Shown here one piece after another: positions 44,079-53,818 of a DNA stretch of 64,000 nt. The translations under genes were made by a program, and so were the position numbers. The stretch comes from Empedobacter falsenii (GTDB lineage: Bacteria; Bacteroidota; Bacteroidia; Flavobacteriales; Weeksellaceae), in the NCBI RefSeq assembly GCF_013488205.1, contig NZ_CP040908.1, forward strand, positions 1,341,876 to 1,405,875, read 5' to 3'. Each line of letters starts with the position of its first letter. Position 1 is the first letter of the stretch. A model generated the notes under the pieces. It saw nothing but the letters and a program-made list of their open reading frames with translations, did not search any database and had not been told where the DNA came from.

Positions 44079-45842
44079 TTAATATCCTTTATTTTGTGTA
44101 AATACATTAGAAGCATCAATTGTTGCTTGCGGAATCGGGTAAATTCTTTTTGTAGGGGCAGTTACTGATTTTGCAGTTCTTGCTTCTTCAAATTTTCCGA
44201 AACGAATTAATTGTTTTCTTCTTACTAATTCCCAATATGTTTCGAAAGCGATTTCCTTTACTAAAGTAGCCTCATCAAGAGTAGTGATTGCAACACCTGG
44301 CGCATTACCAAATAATGCTTCTCTTGTTCTACTGGTTCTTAACATGTTAATATCTGCTAATGCTGCACTTGTATTTCCTTTACGGAAATAAGCTTCAGCT
44401 CGCAATGTATAAATTCCACCTAAACGAAACAAAGAAATATTTACACTACCATTTCCATTGTTTCCAAAACTAGGATCAAACTCATATTTAAATACACGCG
44501 CTCCTCTGTTAATTTGATTTTGAGAAAGTACAGCTTGTAAAGGATTATCAAAGTTATATTCTGGAGTAAAATTAACAAGTAAATTGGTGTTTTTTTCCAT
44601 TTTTAGTTGATTTACTTTTATACGTCCATTTACCATCTCAAAAGATCCATTCGCTAAAATAGTTGGACCATATTGAACACCTGCTTGAATACCTCTATTA
44701 AAATGAAACCAAGGTTTTCCCGTACCTTCTACTAAACTTGTAGCAGGAACACTAACATCAGTTCCATCATTCATAAACCAAGTTCCATCTTCATATTGGT
44801 AATGTCTGTGAAAACGAGGGTCTTCATGATTTCCATCCCAACTGTGGTAAAACTCTGGTGTCGTTCCTGTAGCATTAGTTCCTCTATTGTCTGGAGAAGG
44901 TTTTTGTGCACGTTCAACAGGCATATATGCAAAACTGTTTGAACTGTTTCTTAAACTATTTGCAGTTGCTTTTTGTACTACCGCAAATATTAATTCTGTT
45001 CCGTCATCATTACTAATATCAAAATTACGGAAGAAATTAGATTCTAACTTAAAACGTCCTGAATTGATTATATTTGAAGAATATTCAATTACTTTATCCA
45101 TATCAGAAACACCACCACTAACAGCACTCTCATTAAAATCGAAAGTGTTGGAGTATCTATTTTTTAAAACAGCTCTGTTCATGTACATATCAGCTAATAA
45201 AGCATAAGCTGCTTGTTTAGTGAATCTTCCCATATGTGTAGATTGCTCTCCAATATTTGCTAAATTTGGTATGATACCTTCTACTTCTGTAATTAATTCA
45301 TCAATAGCTACATCAGCTTTTCTTACTACAATTTCTGCATTTACATCCATTGGATCTCTATAAGGAGCCTGTCCGTATAGGTCTAATGTATGATAAGTAT
45401 AAAAAACTAATAAACCTTTTGCTTCAGCTAAAAATAATTGTTTGTTAGCAACACTACTTTTCTCTATTGCTTGTATGGCGGTTAAAGATTTCGTTATTCC
45501 GAAATTTAAATTATCCCAAGCTGATTTTATTTGAGGATTTGAAGCGTCCCAAGTAAACTCAGATAATGCTCTCCATTTTCCACCATCTCCCCAGTCACTT
45601 CCTCGTGTAGGTAAAATTGCTTCATCAGTAGAGTATTCTTGTAAACCGAAAACATTTCCGTGATCTACGAAAGTTCCGTCTCCTAATTGTCCATAGGCTG
45701 CAGCAATTGCGTTTTCTGGACTTGGTGATTCTGATCCTAATCTTTCATCAACTACTTGCTCTTCTAAATCTGTACAACTTAAAATGCTCACAGAAAGTAA
45801 TGCGAAAAATAGATAAGATATTTTTATTGTTTTTAATTTCAT
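44079..45842 (-). CDS. SusD/RagB-family outer-membrane lipoprotein
   Basis: A 587-residue lipoprotein with lipobox ILSC (Cys23). The N-terminal TPR-like helices, LAEAKGLLVFYTYHTLDLYGQAPY and the C-terminal block YTLRAEAYFRKGNTSAALADIN are the SusD/RagB pattern. SusD binds nutrient on the cell surface and forms the lid of the SusC channel. Eighteen bases separate it from the SusC gene. The substrate cannot be read from the sequence, but the divergent PI-PLC-like gene suggests a phosphate- or inositol-containing compound. Confidence 0.92.
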   Translation of the reverse strand: MKLKTIKISYLFFALLSVSILSCTDLEEQVVDERLGSESPSPENAIAAAYGQLGDGTFVDHGNVFGLQEYSTDEAILPTRGSDWGDGGKWRALSEFTWDASNPQIKSAWDNLNFGITKSLTAIQAIEKSSVANKQLFLAEAKGLLVFYTYHTLDLYGQAPYRDPMDVNAEIVVRKADVAIDELITEVEGIIPNLANIGEQSTHMGRFTKQAAYALLADMYMNRAVLKNRYSNTFDFNESAVSGGVSDMDKVIEYSSNIINSGRFKLESNFFRNFDISNDDGTELIFAVVQKATANSLRNSSNSFAYMPVERAQKPSPDNRGTNATGTTPEFYHSWDGNHEDPRFHRHYQYEDGTWFMNDGTDVSVPATSLVEGTGKPWFHFNRGIQAGVQYGPTILANGSFEMVNGRIKVNQLKMEKNTNLLVNFTPEYNFDNPLQAVLSQNQINRGARVFKYEFDPSFGNNGNGSVNISLFRLGGIYTLRAEAYFRKGNTSAALADINMLRTSRTREALFGNAPGVAITTLDEATLVKEIAFETYWELVRRKQLIRFGKFEEARTAKSVTAPTKRIYPIPQATIDASNVFTQNKGY

Positions 45843-45859
45843 GATAATAAATTCTGGTA

Positions 45860-48800
45860 TTAAAATTTTAAAGTTGCTCCAACCATAAATGTTTTCGCAG
45901 ATGGGTAAGTTGCATAATCAATTCCTAATGATTGATTTCCTGATACAGCTTTTGATGTGTCAATCAATGGATCATATCCACTGTAATTTGTGATTGTCCA
46001 TAAGTTTTGAGCGCTTACACATAAGTTTAAACTTTTTACCCATTTTAATTGCTCAACTCCAAAATTATATCCTAAACGAACATTATTTAAACGTAAGAAA
46101 TCTGACTTCTCTAAATAAAGTGATGATAATTGCGGTAAATTTTCAGCACTTGCTCCAGAAGTGTAAAAATCTCTTAACAAGTTACGGTCTGATGCTAAAT
46201 TGTTAATATTTAAATTGAGATTAGTATTATTGACTAAATATCCTCCTGCTTGACCAATAAAAGAGAATGCAAAATCAAACCTTTTATAACGCATATAACT
46301 GTTAAGCCCGTACGTTACTTTTGGAAGTGGACCTTCGAAAATTTGTCTATCTTCAGTTCCTACTGAACCATTCCCATCAGTATCTTCATATATGTATTTA
46401 CCTTGCTCGTCAATTCCTAAATATTTTAGCATATAAAATGATCCTGCTTGGTATCCATTTTTATAAACATTAGCATAAACACCTGACATTCCTGGCCCAG
46501 AAATCTCTCCTGAATATATTTCGGAAACAGGTAAGTCTTTTACTTTGTTTGATAATGTTGCTGCATTTACATCTAATGACCACGTAAAATCCTTTTGATC
46601 GATAATTTGAGAACCTAAAGTCAATTCAAATCCTTTATTTTCTATTTTTCCATCTACATTTTGCCAAACTGTACTCGTTGGACTTAATGGCCCAGAAGGA
46701 ATATTTAAAATCGGATCTAAAGTTGTTTTATTATAATATTCTAACGACCCATATAACTTACTATTGAATAAACTAAAATCAACTCCAAAATTTGTTTGTT
46801 CAACAACCTCCCATTTCAAATCAGGGTTTGCAGTTCTGTTTACCATTACTCCGTTAATCAAATCATTTTGATTATATAACCAATAACCCGCAGAAGAAGA
46901 TAATGACGAACTCGCTTGCGTTAATTTATTCTGAACTTCTTGGTTACCTGTCTGTCCCCAACTTGCTCTTAATTTTAATTCATTTACAACAGAAGAACCT
47001 CTTAAAAATTCTTCTTTATTAATGGCCCAAGCAACTGCTAAAGATGGGAAATAGCCATATTTATTATTTTTTCCAAAACGAGTAGAACCATCTGCACGTA
47101 AAGATGCTGTAAATAAATAGCGGCTATCATAGTTATAATTTACACGTCCAAAGTAAGACTGTAATTCATTTTCTTGTGCGTAACCAGGACTTGGAATAAA
47201 TGCAGTTCCAGAATAACCAGGATTATTCTCTGGTGCAACACCACTTCCTTGTTCTGCAATATTAGTCAAGCCAAAATAAGTTCCTGAAAATTTAAATTTT
47301 TGGTAAGAAAAACCTGCTAATAAATTAATAGTGTGTCTGTTGAATGTTTTGTCAAAAGTTAAATAATGCTCAACTAAATTACTCAACGACTCTAAATTAC
47401 TTTGTGTGTACATTCCTCTCGGCGTTCTATCAGTAATGTTTGGGTACATCGTCGTATTACGTTCCGAAGTTGATTTGTCAATACCGTAATTTAATTTATA
47501 ATTTAAACCAGGAAGAATACGTAAAGTTGCCTCAACATTTCCTAAAACTCTAAATGTATTTGTATGATCATTATACTTACTTAATAAATACATTGGGTTA
47601 TAATGAGCGTTCATGTTGAAATTTGTGTAATCACCATTTTTATCAAAAACAGAACGTGTAGGATTAGCCATTAAGGCATGAATGACCAACTGTCCATCTG
47701 AACCAGCATTTGAACCATTTGGTAAACCGGTTTCTCTAATATCACTAGCTGTTAAATTGAACTTAACTTTTAAACGTTGATTGTCTAAGAAAGATTCTTC
47801 TGCATTTAAACGAGCTGTAGTTCTTCTGAAATTACTTGTTTCAATAATTCCATCTTGATCCATATGAGAAATTGATGCATAGTAGCTTCCTGTATTCGTT
47901 TTCTTAGAAAATGAAAAGGCATGATTTTGAGAAGTTGCTGAACGAAACAATACATCTTGCCAATCTGTATTTCCACCATGATCGTAAGAAGGATCTACGG
48001 CGTTTCTATACTCATCAGCATTCATCAAGTCTAATTTTTTAATCACATTCGAAACACCGAAGTAAGTATCATACGTAAAAAGTGCATCACCTTTTTTTCC
48101 TTGTTTTGTTGTAATTAAAACAACACCATTAGAACCTCTTGCTCCATAGATTGCTGAGGCAGAAGCATCTTTAAGAACAGTTATCGATTCTATATCACTT
48201 GTGTTTAGAAAGTTTAATGGATTTTTTGCGCTTGAACTTCCTAAACCAACATTGGGTCCACCAGAACTTACATTTTCATTGCTTAACGGCACACCATCTA
48301 CAACAAATAAAGGTGTACTACCACTTCGAATAGATCCAACTCCACGAATAGAAACATTCATTCCAGCGCCTGGTTCTCCACTTGTTTGCACAACACGAAC
48401 ACCAGCTACTTTTCCTTGGATTAAGTTATCCACAGAAATGTTCATTCCTTCTTTAAATTGTTCAGATTTTAATTGACTTACAGATCCTGTTAGATCAGAT
48501 TTTTTCTGAGAACCATATCCAACCAACGTTACTTCTTGTAAAGCATGTTCATCAGAAATACTTGTTTCACTCGAAATATGGATTGTCATTTCTGCCGAAT
48601 CAATTACAACTTTCTGAATGGTAAATCCTTCTAATTGTACAGTTAAAGTTTGTCCAACCTCTGCCTCAATAGAAAATAAACCGTTCTCATCTGTTATTAC
48701 TTCTTTTCCAGTTTCTACGATAATAACTTTTGCGCCCGAAACAGCAAATCCATTCTCGTCTTGTACAATTCCTTTTACAGTAGCATCTGCTGCTTGTATT

Positions 48801-48913
48801 TCGAAATTAGAATTGTCGTTCAAAACCTTTGCTTCCGCCTTGTTACAATACAAGAAAACAAATGCCAAAGGAATTAGTTTTTTCAGTTTAAAATGTTTAA
48901 TTTTATGGTACAT
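45860..48913 (-). CDS. SusC/RagA-family TonB-linked outer-membrane transporter
   Basis: A 1017-residue TonB-dependent transporter. A signal peptide (about 1-27, ending AEA) precedes a carboxypeptidase-regulatory-like domain (VKGIVQDENGFAVSGAKV). The SusC signature EVTLVGYGSQKKSDLTGSVSQL, the plug with VVDGVPLSN and ITVLKDASASAIYGARGSNG, and a C-terminal barrel ending MVGATLKF follow. No anti-sigma interaction domain is present. It imports nutrients into the periplasm using TonB energy. A hairpin-forming leader lies upstream. Confidence 0.93.
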   Translation of the reverse strand: MYHKIKHFKLKKLIPLAFVFLYCNKAEAKVLNDNSNFEIQAADATVKGIVQDENGFAVSGAKVIIVETGKEVITDENGLFSIEAEVGQTLTVQLEGFTIQKVVIDSAEMTIHISSETSISDEHALQEVTLVGYGSQKKSDLTGSVSQLKSEQFKEGMNISVDNLIQGKVAGVRVVQTSGEPGAGMNVSIRGVGSIRSGSTPLFVVDGVPLSNENVSSGGPNVGLGSSSAKNPLNFLNTSDIESITVLKDASASAIYGARGSNGVVLITTKQGKKGDALFTYDTYFGVSNVIKKLDLMNADEYRNAVDPSYDHGGNTDWQDVLFRSATSQNHAFSFSKKTNTGSYYASISHMDQDGIIETSNFRRTTARLNAEESFLDNQRLKVKFNLTASDIRETGLPNGSNAGSDGQLVIHALMANPTRSVFDKNGDYTNFNMNAHYNPMYLLSKYNDHTNTFRVLGNVEATLRILPGLNYKLNYGIDKSTSERNTTMYPNITDRTPRGMYTQSNLESLSNLVEHYLTFDKTFNRHTINLLAGFSYQKFKFSGTYFGLTNIAEQGSGVAPENNPGYSGTAFIPSPGYAQENELQSYFGRVNYNYDSRYLFTASLRADGSTRFGKNNKYGYFPSLAVAWAINKEEFLRGSSVVNELKLRASWGQTGNQEVQNKLTQASSSLSSSAGYWLYNQNDLINGVMVNRTANPDLKWEVVEQTNFGVDFSLFNSKLYGSLEYYNKTTLDPILNIPSGPLSPTSTVWQNVDGKIENKGFELTLGSQIIDQKDFTWSLDVNAATLSNKVKDLPVSEIYSGEISGPGMSGVYANVYKNGYQAGSFYMLKYLGIDEQGKYIYEDTDGNGSVGTEDRQIFEGPLPKVTYGLNSYMRYKRFDFAFSFIGQAGGYLVNNTNLNLNINNLASDRNLLRDFYTSGASAENLPQLSSLYLEKSDFLRLNNVRLGYNFGVEQLKWVKSLNLCVSAQNLWTITNYSGYDPLIDTSKAVSGNQSLGIDYATYPSAKTFMVGATLKF

Positions 48914-48943
48914 ATTATTAAGTAAAGTATCACATTTACGATG

Positions 48944-48991
48944 CTTAACTTAGATTCCACTGTTGTTGTCGCAGCAGTGGTTTTTGTTAAG
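48944..48991 (-). promoter_or_regulatory. Nested inverted repeats in the susC leader
   Basis: On the minus strand an outer CTTAAC/GTTAAG pair encloses a CCACTG/CAGTGG pair, 31 bases before the SusC start. Part of it is CTGCTGCGACAACAACAG. It can fold into a stem-loop in the 5' UTR and might control translation or antitermination. No known riboswitch is recognised. Confidence 0.45.
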
Positions 48992-49159
48992 CTAGCTGTT
49001 GATTTGTTTTTCGGAATACAAAGTAAGTCTCTACTCTTTAAAAACACTTTAATTTAAAATCATCAAAACATAACCATAAGGTAAAATAATCGATTACATT
49101 CCTGAAAATCAAACAGAAAATTTACAATACTATAAAACAGACTTAACAATAACTAAAAA

Positions 49160-49187
49160 TTGTTTGAGAATAAACAATGTAATTTCG
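49160..49187 (+). promoter_or_regulatory. Candidate Bacteroidota promoter for PI-PLC gene
   Basis: TTG, a 17-base spacer, then TAATTTCG (seven of eight matches to TAnnTTTG) lies about 20 bases upstream of the start codon. Confidence 0.35.
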
Positions 49188-49208
49188 GTTCTTATAAAAA
49201 TTAGAGCA

Positions 49209-50282
49209 ATGAAAAAGACCATTTTATTTAGTTTATACTTACTTCCTTTTAGTTTTTCTTTGGCGCAAACACAAACTTTAGAAGATTTAAAAATCAATGA
49301 AATTCAAGTTATTGGTTCGCATAACTCTTATAAGAAAGCTATATTACCAGAGGTTTATAACTATTTATCAGAAAGAGATTCTATGAATTTTTTACCAAGA
49401 ATTCAGTACGAACATATTCCAATTCCTCAACAATTAGATTTAGGTTTACGAAATCTAGAAATTGATGTTTACGCAGATAGTAAAGGAGGAAAATATGCGC
49501 ATCCTAAAATTTTAGATTTTGTAAAAACAACTCAGCCTTTCGATCCTGACAAAAAAATGAATAAACCAGGTTATAAAATGATCCATATAACTGATATCGA
49601 TTATATGACATGGTATTATACACTTGAAGATTGTTTGAAAGATTTAAAAAAGTGGTCTGATGCAAATCCTAATCATACACCAGTATTTATTACATTAGAG
49701 CCAAAAGATGGCAAAGAAAATGAATTTAAAACAGAGCCTGAACATTACACAGAAAAATTATTTGATGATTTGGATAATGAATTGAGAAAATATTTAGGAA
49801 AAAATAAAATCATCACTCCAGATGATATAAGGGGTTCTTACAAAACTTTAAACGAAGCCATTACCAAAGGAAATTGGCCTAAAGTAAAAGATGTGAAAGG
49901 GAAATTTATTTTTGTATTAGATAATAATGGAGCAAACCGAGATTTATATACAAAAGGACATCCTTCTTTAAAAAACAGAATGATTTTTACAAATTCAACT
50001 CCAGGAACAGTAGAATCTGCTATAGTATTTAGAAATGACCCTGAGAAAACAGATGAAATTAAAAATTTAGTAAAACAAGGTTACATTGTCCGCACAAGAG
50101 CAGATGCTGATACGATGGAAGCTAGAAGTGAAGACTATTCTCGTTTTGAAAATGCGAAAAAAAGTGGTGCTCAAATCATCACAACAGATTATTATCAACC
50201 AAGTAAATTATTCAAATCTAATTTCAAAATTAGTTTCGATGATAATACTTACGAAAGAAAAAATCCTGTTGTAGGAAAGTAA
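49209..50282 (+). CDS. Secreted PI-PLC-like phosphodiesterase
   Basis: Start at ATG 49209 gives 357 residues with a signal peptide (ends SFSLA-Q); the 15-codon upstream extension lacks a signal. The TIM-barrel PLC motifs are VIGSHNSYKK (catalytic His), RNLEIDVYAD (metal-binding Glu and Asp), MIHITDID and VFITLEPKDG, and it ends with an ARSEDYSRFENAKKSGAQIITTDYY block typical of the calcium-dependent PI-PLC-like (C1) family. It would cleave phosphoinositides or related phosphodiesters outside the cytoplasm. It is divergent from the SusC/D operon. Confidence 0.8.
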   Translation: MKKTILFSLYLLPFSFSLAQTQTLEDLKINEIQVIGSHNSYKKAILPEVYNYLSERDSMNFLPRIQYEHIPIPQQLDLGLRNLEIDVYADSKGGKYAHPKILDFVKTTQPFDPDKKMNKPGYKMIHITDIDYMTWYYTLEDCLKDLKKWSDANPNHTPVFITLEPKDGKENEFKTEPEHYTEKLFDDLDNELRKYLGKNKIITPDDIRGSYKTLNEAITKGNWPKVKDVKGKFIFVLDNNGANRDLYTKGHPSLKNRMIFTNSTPGTVESAIVFRNDPEKTDEIKNLVKQGYIVRTRADADTMEARSEDYSRFENAKKSGAQIITTDYYQPSKLFKSNFKISFDDNTYERKNPVVGK

Positions 50283-50317
50283 ATGATCTTTTTTTAATAT
50301 AAGATGTATTGAAATAA

Positions 50318-50352
50318 AATCCTTGTCAAGGTTGAAAACCTTGACAAGGATT
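50318..50352. repeat. Palindromic hairpin after PI-PLC gene
   Basis: A 16-bp perfect stem (AATCCTTGTCAAGGTT and complement) with a 3-base loop, 36 bases past the stop. It has no T-run, so it may be a REP-like palindrome rather than a standard terminator. Confidence 0.6.
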
Positions 50353-50424
50353 ATTCGTTAATCTAAAATCGTAATATTAAAACACAATATTATCGCTGTC
50401 TTTCGTTGAATGAGCTTTTATTGC

Positions 50425-52209
50425 TTATATATTTTTGATTCTTTTTTCTTTAAAATCAATTTCAAAATGATTTGAAGGTTCACCATTCGATAAATGTGAA
50501 AGTATTTTAAACAACATTTTCAATTGTAAGATAAATTGATCTTTCGATTGATTCTCTGCAAATAATTCTACCAGCACTTTATATTGTTCCAATCGCTCTC
50601 TTGGAATATCTCTTTTCGCCAATTCATCTGCCGACTGAAATTTATAGAGATCAAGAATTAAATCATCAAATGTCCATTTTTTAAAATTTTTAGACTGAAT
50701 TATTTTTCTATTTATTCCTTTGTAACCTAAAAGTAGTAAATCTTCTCCATTCAAGTTTTGTCCTTTTTCTATAAAATCTTTAGGCCAATCATTCGGAATC
50801 ATTCGTAAACGAACCAATTCTTTTAGATGAAAAAGCATTAATTCTCTGTATGATTTCGTTTTCAAAATATCTTTGTTCCAACTTAATTTATTGCTGTCTT
50901 TTTGTAAAGCCAAAAATTCTTTTTCATATAATGGAAATAATTCATCAAAACGAGGTACATCATCTAAGATTTGTGTTTCAATTTCCATCTTATCAGCTGA
51001 TTTTATTGTCAAAATTTTATAAGCCGGAATGTAAGCTGCTAAAGAAGGTACTTGAATATTTACTAAAAAGTCGTTTTCTGTTTTTCTACTTCCTGTATCA
51101 TTAATATGCATATGCCCAGCAAAATGAATTTTAATTCCTGCTTCTGAGAAAACTTTTGCAACCTCTTCTTGTGGAACACGTTCCAATTGCCATTTTTTAT
51201 CTCCCAATAATTTTTCTATTTCTGAAGATGCATCATCATTAAAATCAATCATAGGGTAGTGCGTAAAAGCAATTAGTGTTTTGCTTCTTTTTTTTGCTTC
51301 AGCAGTAATATTTTTCACCCATTCTATCAAGTGTTTTTTGTTTGTCAAAACATTGTTATAACCAATACTTGCACCTTTATAATTAGAAGGATTAGATGAA
51401 TTTTCTTTTAAATTCTTTGGAATATACGTATTGCCATCAATGGCCAATAGCCAAACGTCTTTTATCGGTTCGACAACATAACTTAGGTCAGGAACCGAAA
51501 ATCCTTTTTCGACTTCATACATCCTTTTAGTATAATCGGCTGCTACTAAAGCATCATCAAAAGAATAAGAGGAAATTAGATTTTTATTAAATGGTGTACT
51601 CCAAAATAAATCATCTTTTTGCGGATAAAATCCGAAGTCTTTCAATTCGTTTAAAATTTCTAAATATCCCGACTCAGCAATGTCTTTTGTATAAATTTTT
51701 GAAGGTTTTTCATCTATCTTTTCTTTACTATAAATTCCAAATGGTTTTCCATTCTCTCCTAAAAAGTCATCTTTTCCTGCATCTTTCCTAAATGGACCTA
51801 CGGGGTCATGATTACCTGTTGTTAAGTAAAATTTCATGTTATATTTGCATTTATACTCTTCCAAAATTTTATGTAAACCTCTGAGATTATATGCTTGCCC
51901 ATCATCTGAAAAATCGCCTGGCATTGCTACAATTTTTATATTTTTAGAAACAATATCATCTAGTGCAGCAATAAACGCAAAATAGTTTTCATTAAAAATC
52001 CTTGTCGAGTGCAATTGAGATTCCATCGTTCTCAAGATCGTTGCTTTTCCTGTTTTCGGATTGATAATTCCTTTAAAATCATTATCCGAAAAGTTGCCAT
52101 ACAAATCTTGAAAATGAATATCAGAAAGAAAGGCTAATTTAATTTCTTTTTGTTGTGCATTCAATATAGAAAAGAGAAGAATTAAAATAAATGAAATTTG
52201 TTTTTTCAT
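50425..52209 (-). CDS. Exported metallophosphoesterase
   Basis: A 594-residue protein with a signal peptide (ends ILNAQ). Calcineurin-like motifs are in order: LAFLSDIHFQD (DxH), MPGDFSDDG (GDxxDD), TGNHDPVG (GNHD), AFTHYPMID and HFAGHMHIND (GHxH). The catalytic domain occupies about residues 25-400, with an unusual helical C-terminal domain of about 190 residues of unknown role. It would hydrolyse phosphomono- or diesters in the periplasm or outside. It is convergent with the PI-PLC-like gene and could process its products. Confidence 0.85.
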   Translation of the reverse strand: MKKQISFILILLFSILNAQQKEIKLAFLSDIHFQDLYGNFSDNDFKGIINPKTGKATILRTMESQLHSTRIFNENYFAFIAALDDIVSKNIKIVAMPGDFSDDGQAYNLRGLHKILEEYKCKYNMKFYLTTGNHDPVGPFRKDAGKDDFLGENGKPFGIYSKEKIDEKPSKIYTKDIAESGYLEILNELKDFGFYPQKDDLFWSTPFNKNLISSYSFDDALVAADYTKRMYEVEKGFSVPDLSYVVEPIKDVWLLAIDGNTYIPKNLKENSSNPSNYKGASIGYNNVLTNKKHLIEWVKNITAEAKKRSKTLIAFTHYPMIDFNDDASSEIEKLLGDKKWQLERVPQEEVAKVFSEAGIKIHFAGHMHINDTGSRKTENDFLVNIQVPSLAAYIPAYKILTIKSADKMEIETQILDDVPRFDELFPLYEKEFLALQKDSNKLSWNKDILKTKSYRELMLFHLKELVRLRMIPNDWPKDFIEKGQNLNGEDLLLLGYKGINRKIIQSKNFKKWTFDDLILDLYKFQSADELAKRDIPRERLEQYKVLVELFAENQSKDQFILQLKMLFKILSHLSNGEPSNHFEIDFKEKRIKNI

Positions 52210-52532
52210 GTGTGTAAAACAGCAAAACTAACGTAATATTAAATTCGTTTTATTTGAAAAGAAATTTATAACGATAAGTTAATTTGAGTTTTTAGAAATA
52301 AGTTTTAATGTTAAAGTCAGAATGACAAAATTTATTTCTGAAAATGATTTAAGTTCTACGTAATAAGTTTTGAGGATGTAATTCTGAAAGTTGAGAGATT
52401 CAAAGCCCGTATTCAGAATTACAGAAAAGAATTACTACCACAGAGATACATAGAACTGATATGAAAAAAGAAGAGTATTACTCTATATCTCAAAATAACA
52501 ACAGATTGAGATTCTATTTACCAATAATTTAA
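52210..52532. other. Non-coding interval
   Basis: About 320 bases. An ATTCTGA/TCAGAAT imperfect inverted pair lies near 52380-52420. No coding frame or RNA gene was seen. Confidence 0.35.
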
Positions 52533-52985
52533 TTAAATCCCTCCATATCGTACAAAACTACCTAAAATTAACATCAGTATACTAATAGTTGTTACGGCTA
52601 TGATATGAAATGTCATCAGAGGAAGTTTTGAATAATCTGATTTTAGACGAGGAAGCACATAAAACTGAGCGCTTATAGCCAATAAGACAATCGTAGCAAG
52701 GCCTATGAGTTTTAGCGAGACAACACGTTCGATTGGATTTTCGAAATGAAACCAATTACTGATTTTGATGGTATAAATATAGGACATTCTTACCCCTGTA
52801 ATGACCATGATTAATAAAGCAGGTAGTCCAATACGTTCGTATTTACTTTCAAAAGAAAATAACTTTTCTACCGATTTTTCTTTCCATACTTGCGGTAAAA
52901 TAACTAAACTTAATATAATATGACCACCCACCCATATTGTAGCGCCTATTAAATGAAAGATTAATAATAAATGTAATTCGTGCAT
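52533..52985 (-). CDS. CopD-like membrane protein
   Basis: A 150-residue protein with four membrane helices. HLIGATIWVGGHI at the N-terminus has the His/Trp/Gly/His pattern, and a later HxxN-type helix (TFHIIAVTTISIL) fits CopD/YtnJ-type membrane proteins linked to copper or heme handling. It is monocistronic and has no copper-chaperone neighbour, so the function is only suggested. Confidence 0.65.
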   Translation of the reverse strand: MHELHLLLIFHLIGATIWVGGHIILSLVILPQVWKEKSVEKLFSFESKYERIGLPALLIMVITGVRMSYIYTIKISNWFHFENPIERVVSLKLIGLATIVLLAISAQFYVLPRLKSDYSKLPLMTFHIIAVTTISILMLILGSFVRYGGI

Positions 52986-53067
52986 ATTTGTTAAGATAAC
53001 AACATTTGGGTTTAAGATTTTATACGAGTTTGTTATTTACAACATCATCGTGTTCTTTTCTATGACC

Positions 53068-53367
53068 TTATTTCACTAAAATCAATTGACTATTTTCTAA
53101 AGCCTCTAACTTATGTATAACATTAGGTTCGATAGTTATATAATCACTAGAGCTTAACTCTATTGTTTGGTCATTTTCATCAGAATACACCACTTTTCCA
53201 GTAACACATAAAAGCAGCGCAGCTATTTTTGTGGTATGCTCTTTTAAAATATTATTTTCCAATAATTGAATTGATGTTACATTACTTGACTCTCCTTTGA
53301 AAATACTTACCGCACTGACACCCTTATCATTCGCATGAATGCTATTTAAACATGACAATTTATCCAT
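53068..53367 (-). CDS. Small cupin-domain protein
   Basis: A 99-residue single cupin. The strands LLENNILKEHTTKIAALLLCVTG (first motif, with a single histidine) and ITIEPNVIHKLEALENSQLI (second motif, PxxxH) define the fold. The metal-binding set is incomplete, so it may bind a ligand rather than act as an enzyme. The gene stands alone. Confidence 0.75.
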   Translation of the reverse strand: MDKLSCLNSIHANDKGVSAVSIFKGESSNVTSIQLLENNILKEHTTKIAALLLCVTGKVVYSDENDQTIELSSSDYITIEPNVIHKLEALENSQLILVK

Positions 53368-53818
53368 CGTGAATTATTTTATCATCTAAATTTATTTCAA
53401 ATCCATCAAATATTCTACTCAATTCTATGTATATTTTCTTATTTATATTCATTAATGATTAATCATTATAGATTGCTTCTAAAGAGGTTGTTTCGTGTTA
53501 TTCTCTTTATTTTTATGTTATCAGTAGTAGTAGTTTAATTTTTGATAAGAATTCAGGAGAATTGCTATATACACATGATCCAAAGGATAAAAACTTTGGA
53601 GAAAAAGTTGTTAGAGCAAACTATGATATAGATGTCTGATCAATTTTAGATTACCTACAAAATATTCGTTTTTTTTGTAAGCTTAATTTGTGCTTTTCTA
53701 CGAGTAACAGGTTTTATGACATGATGGAGAAGAAGGAAAAAAAAACATAAGTGTTATATTACTTCAATTTTAATCCATCTAACTAATAATTCTTGAGGGT
53801 TTAAATTTCGAATGATGG
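53368..53818. other. Interval with a possible gene remnant
   Basis: An open plus-strand frame without a start runs about 53472-53639 and reads SLIFDKNSGELLYTHDPKDK, NFGEKVVRANYDIDV before the stop. Its amino-acid composition is protein-like, so it may be the tail of a decayed gene. The rest is AT-rich with no features. Confidence 0.25.

Noticed and set aside
53368-53460. Possible tRNA (TTCAAATCC-like stretch)
   Set aside because: No acceptor stem, anticodon arm or CCA-type end could be paired around it.
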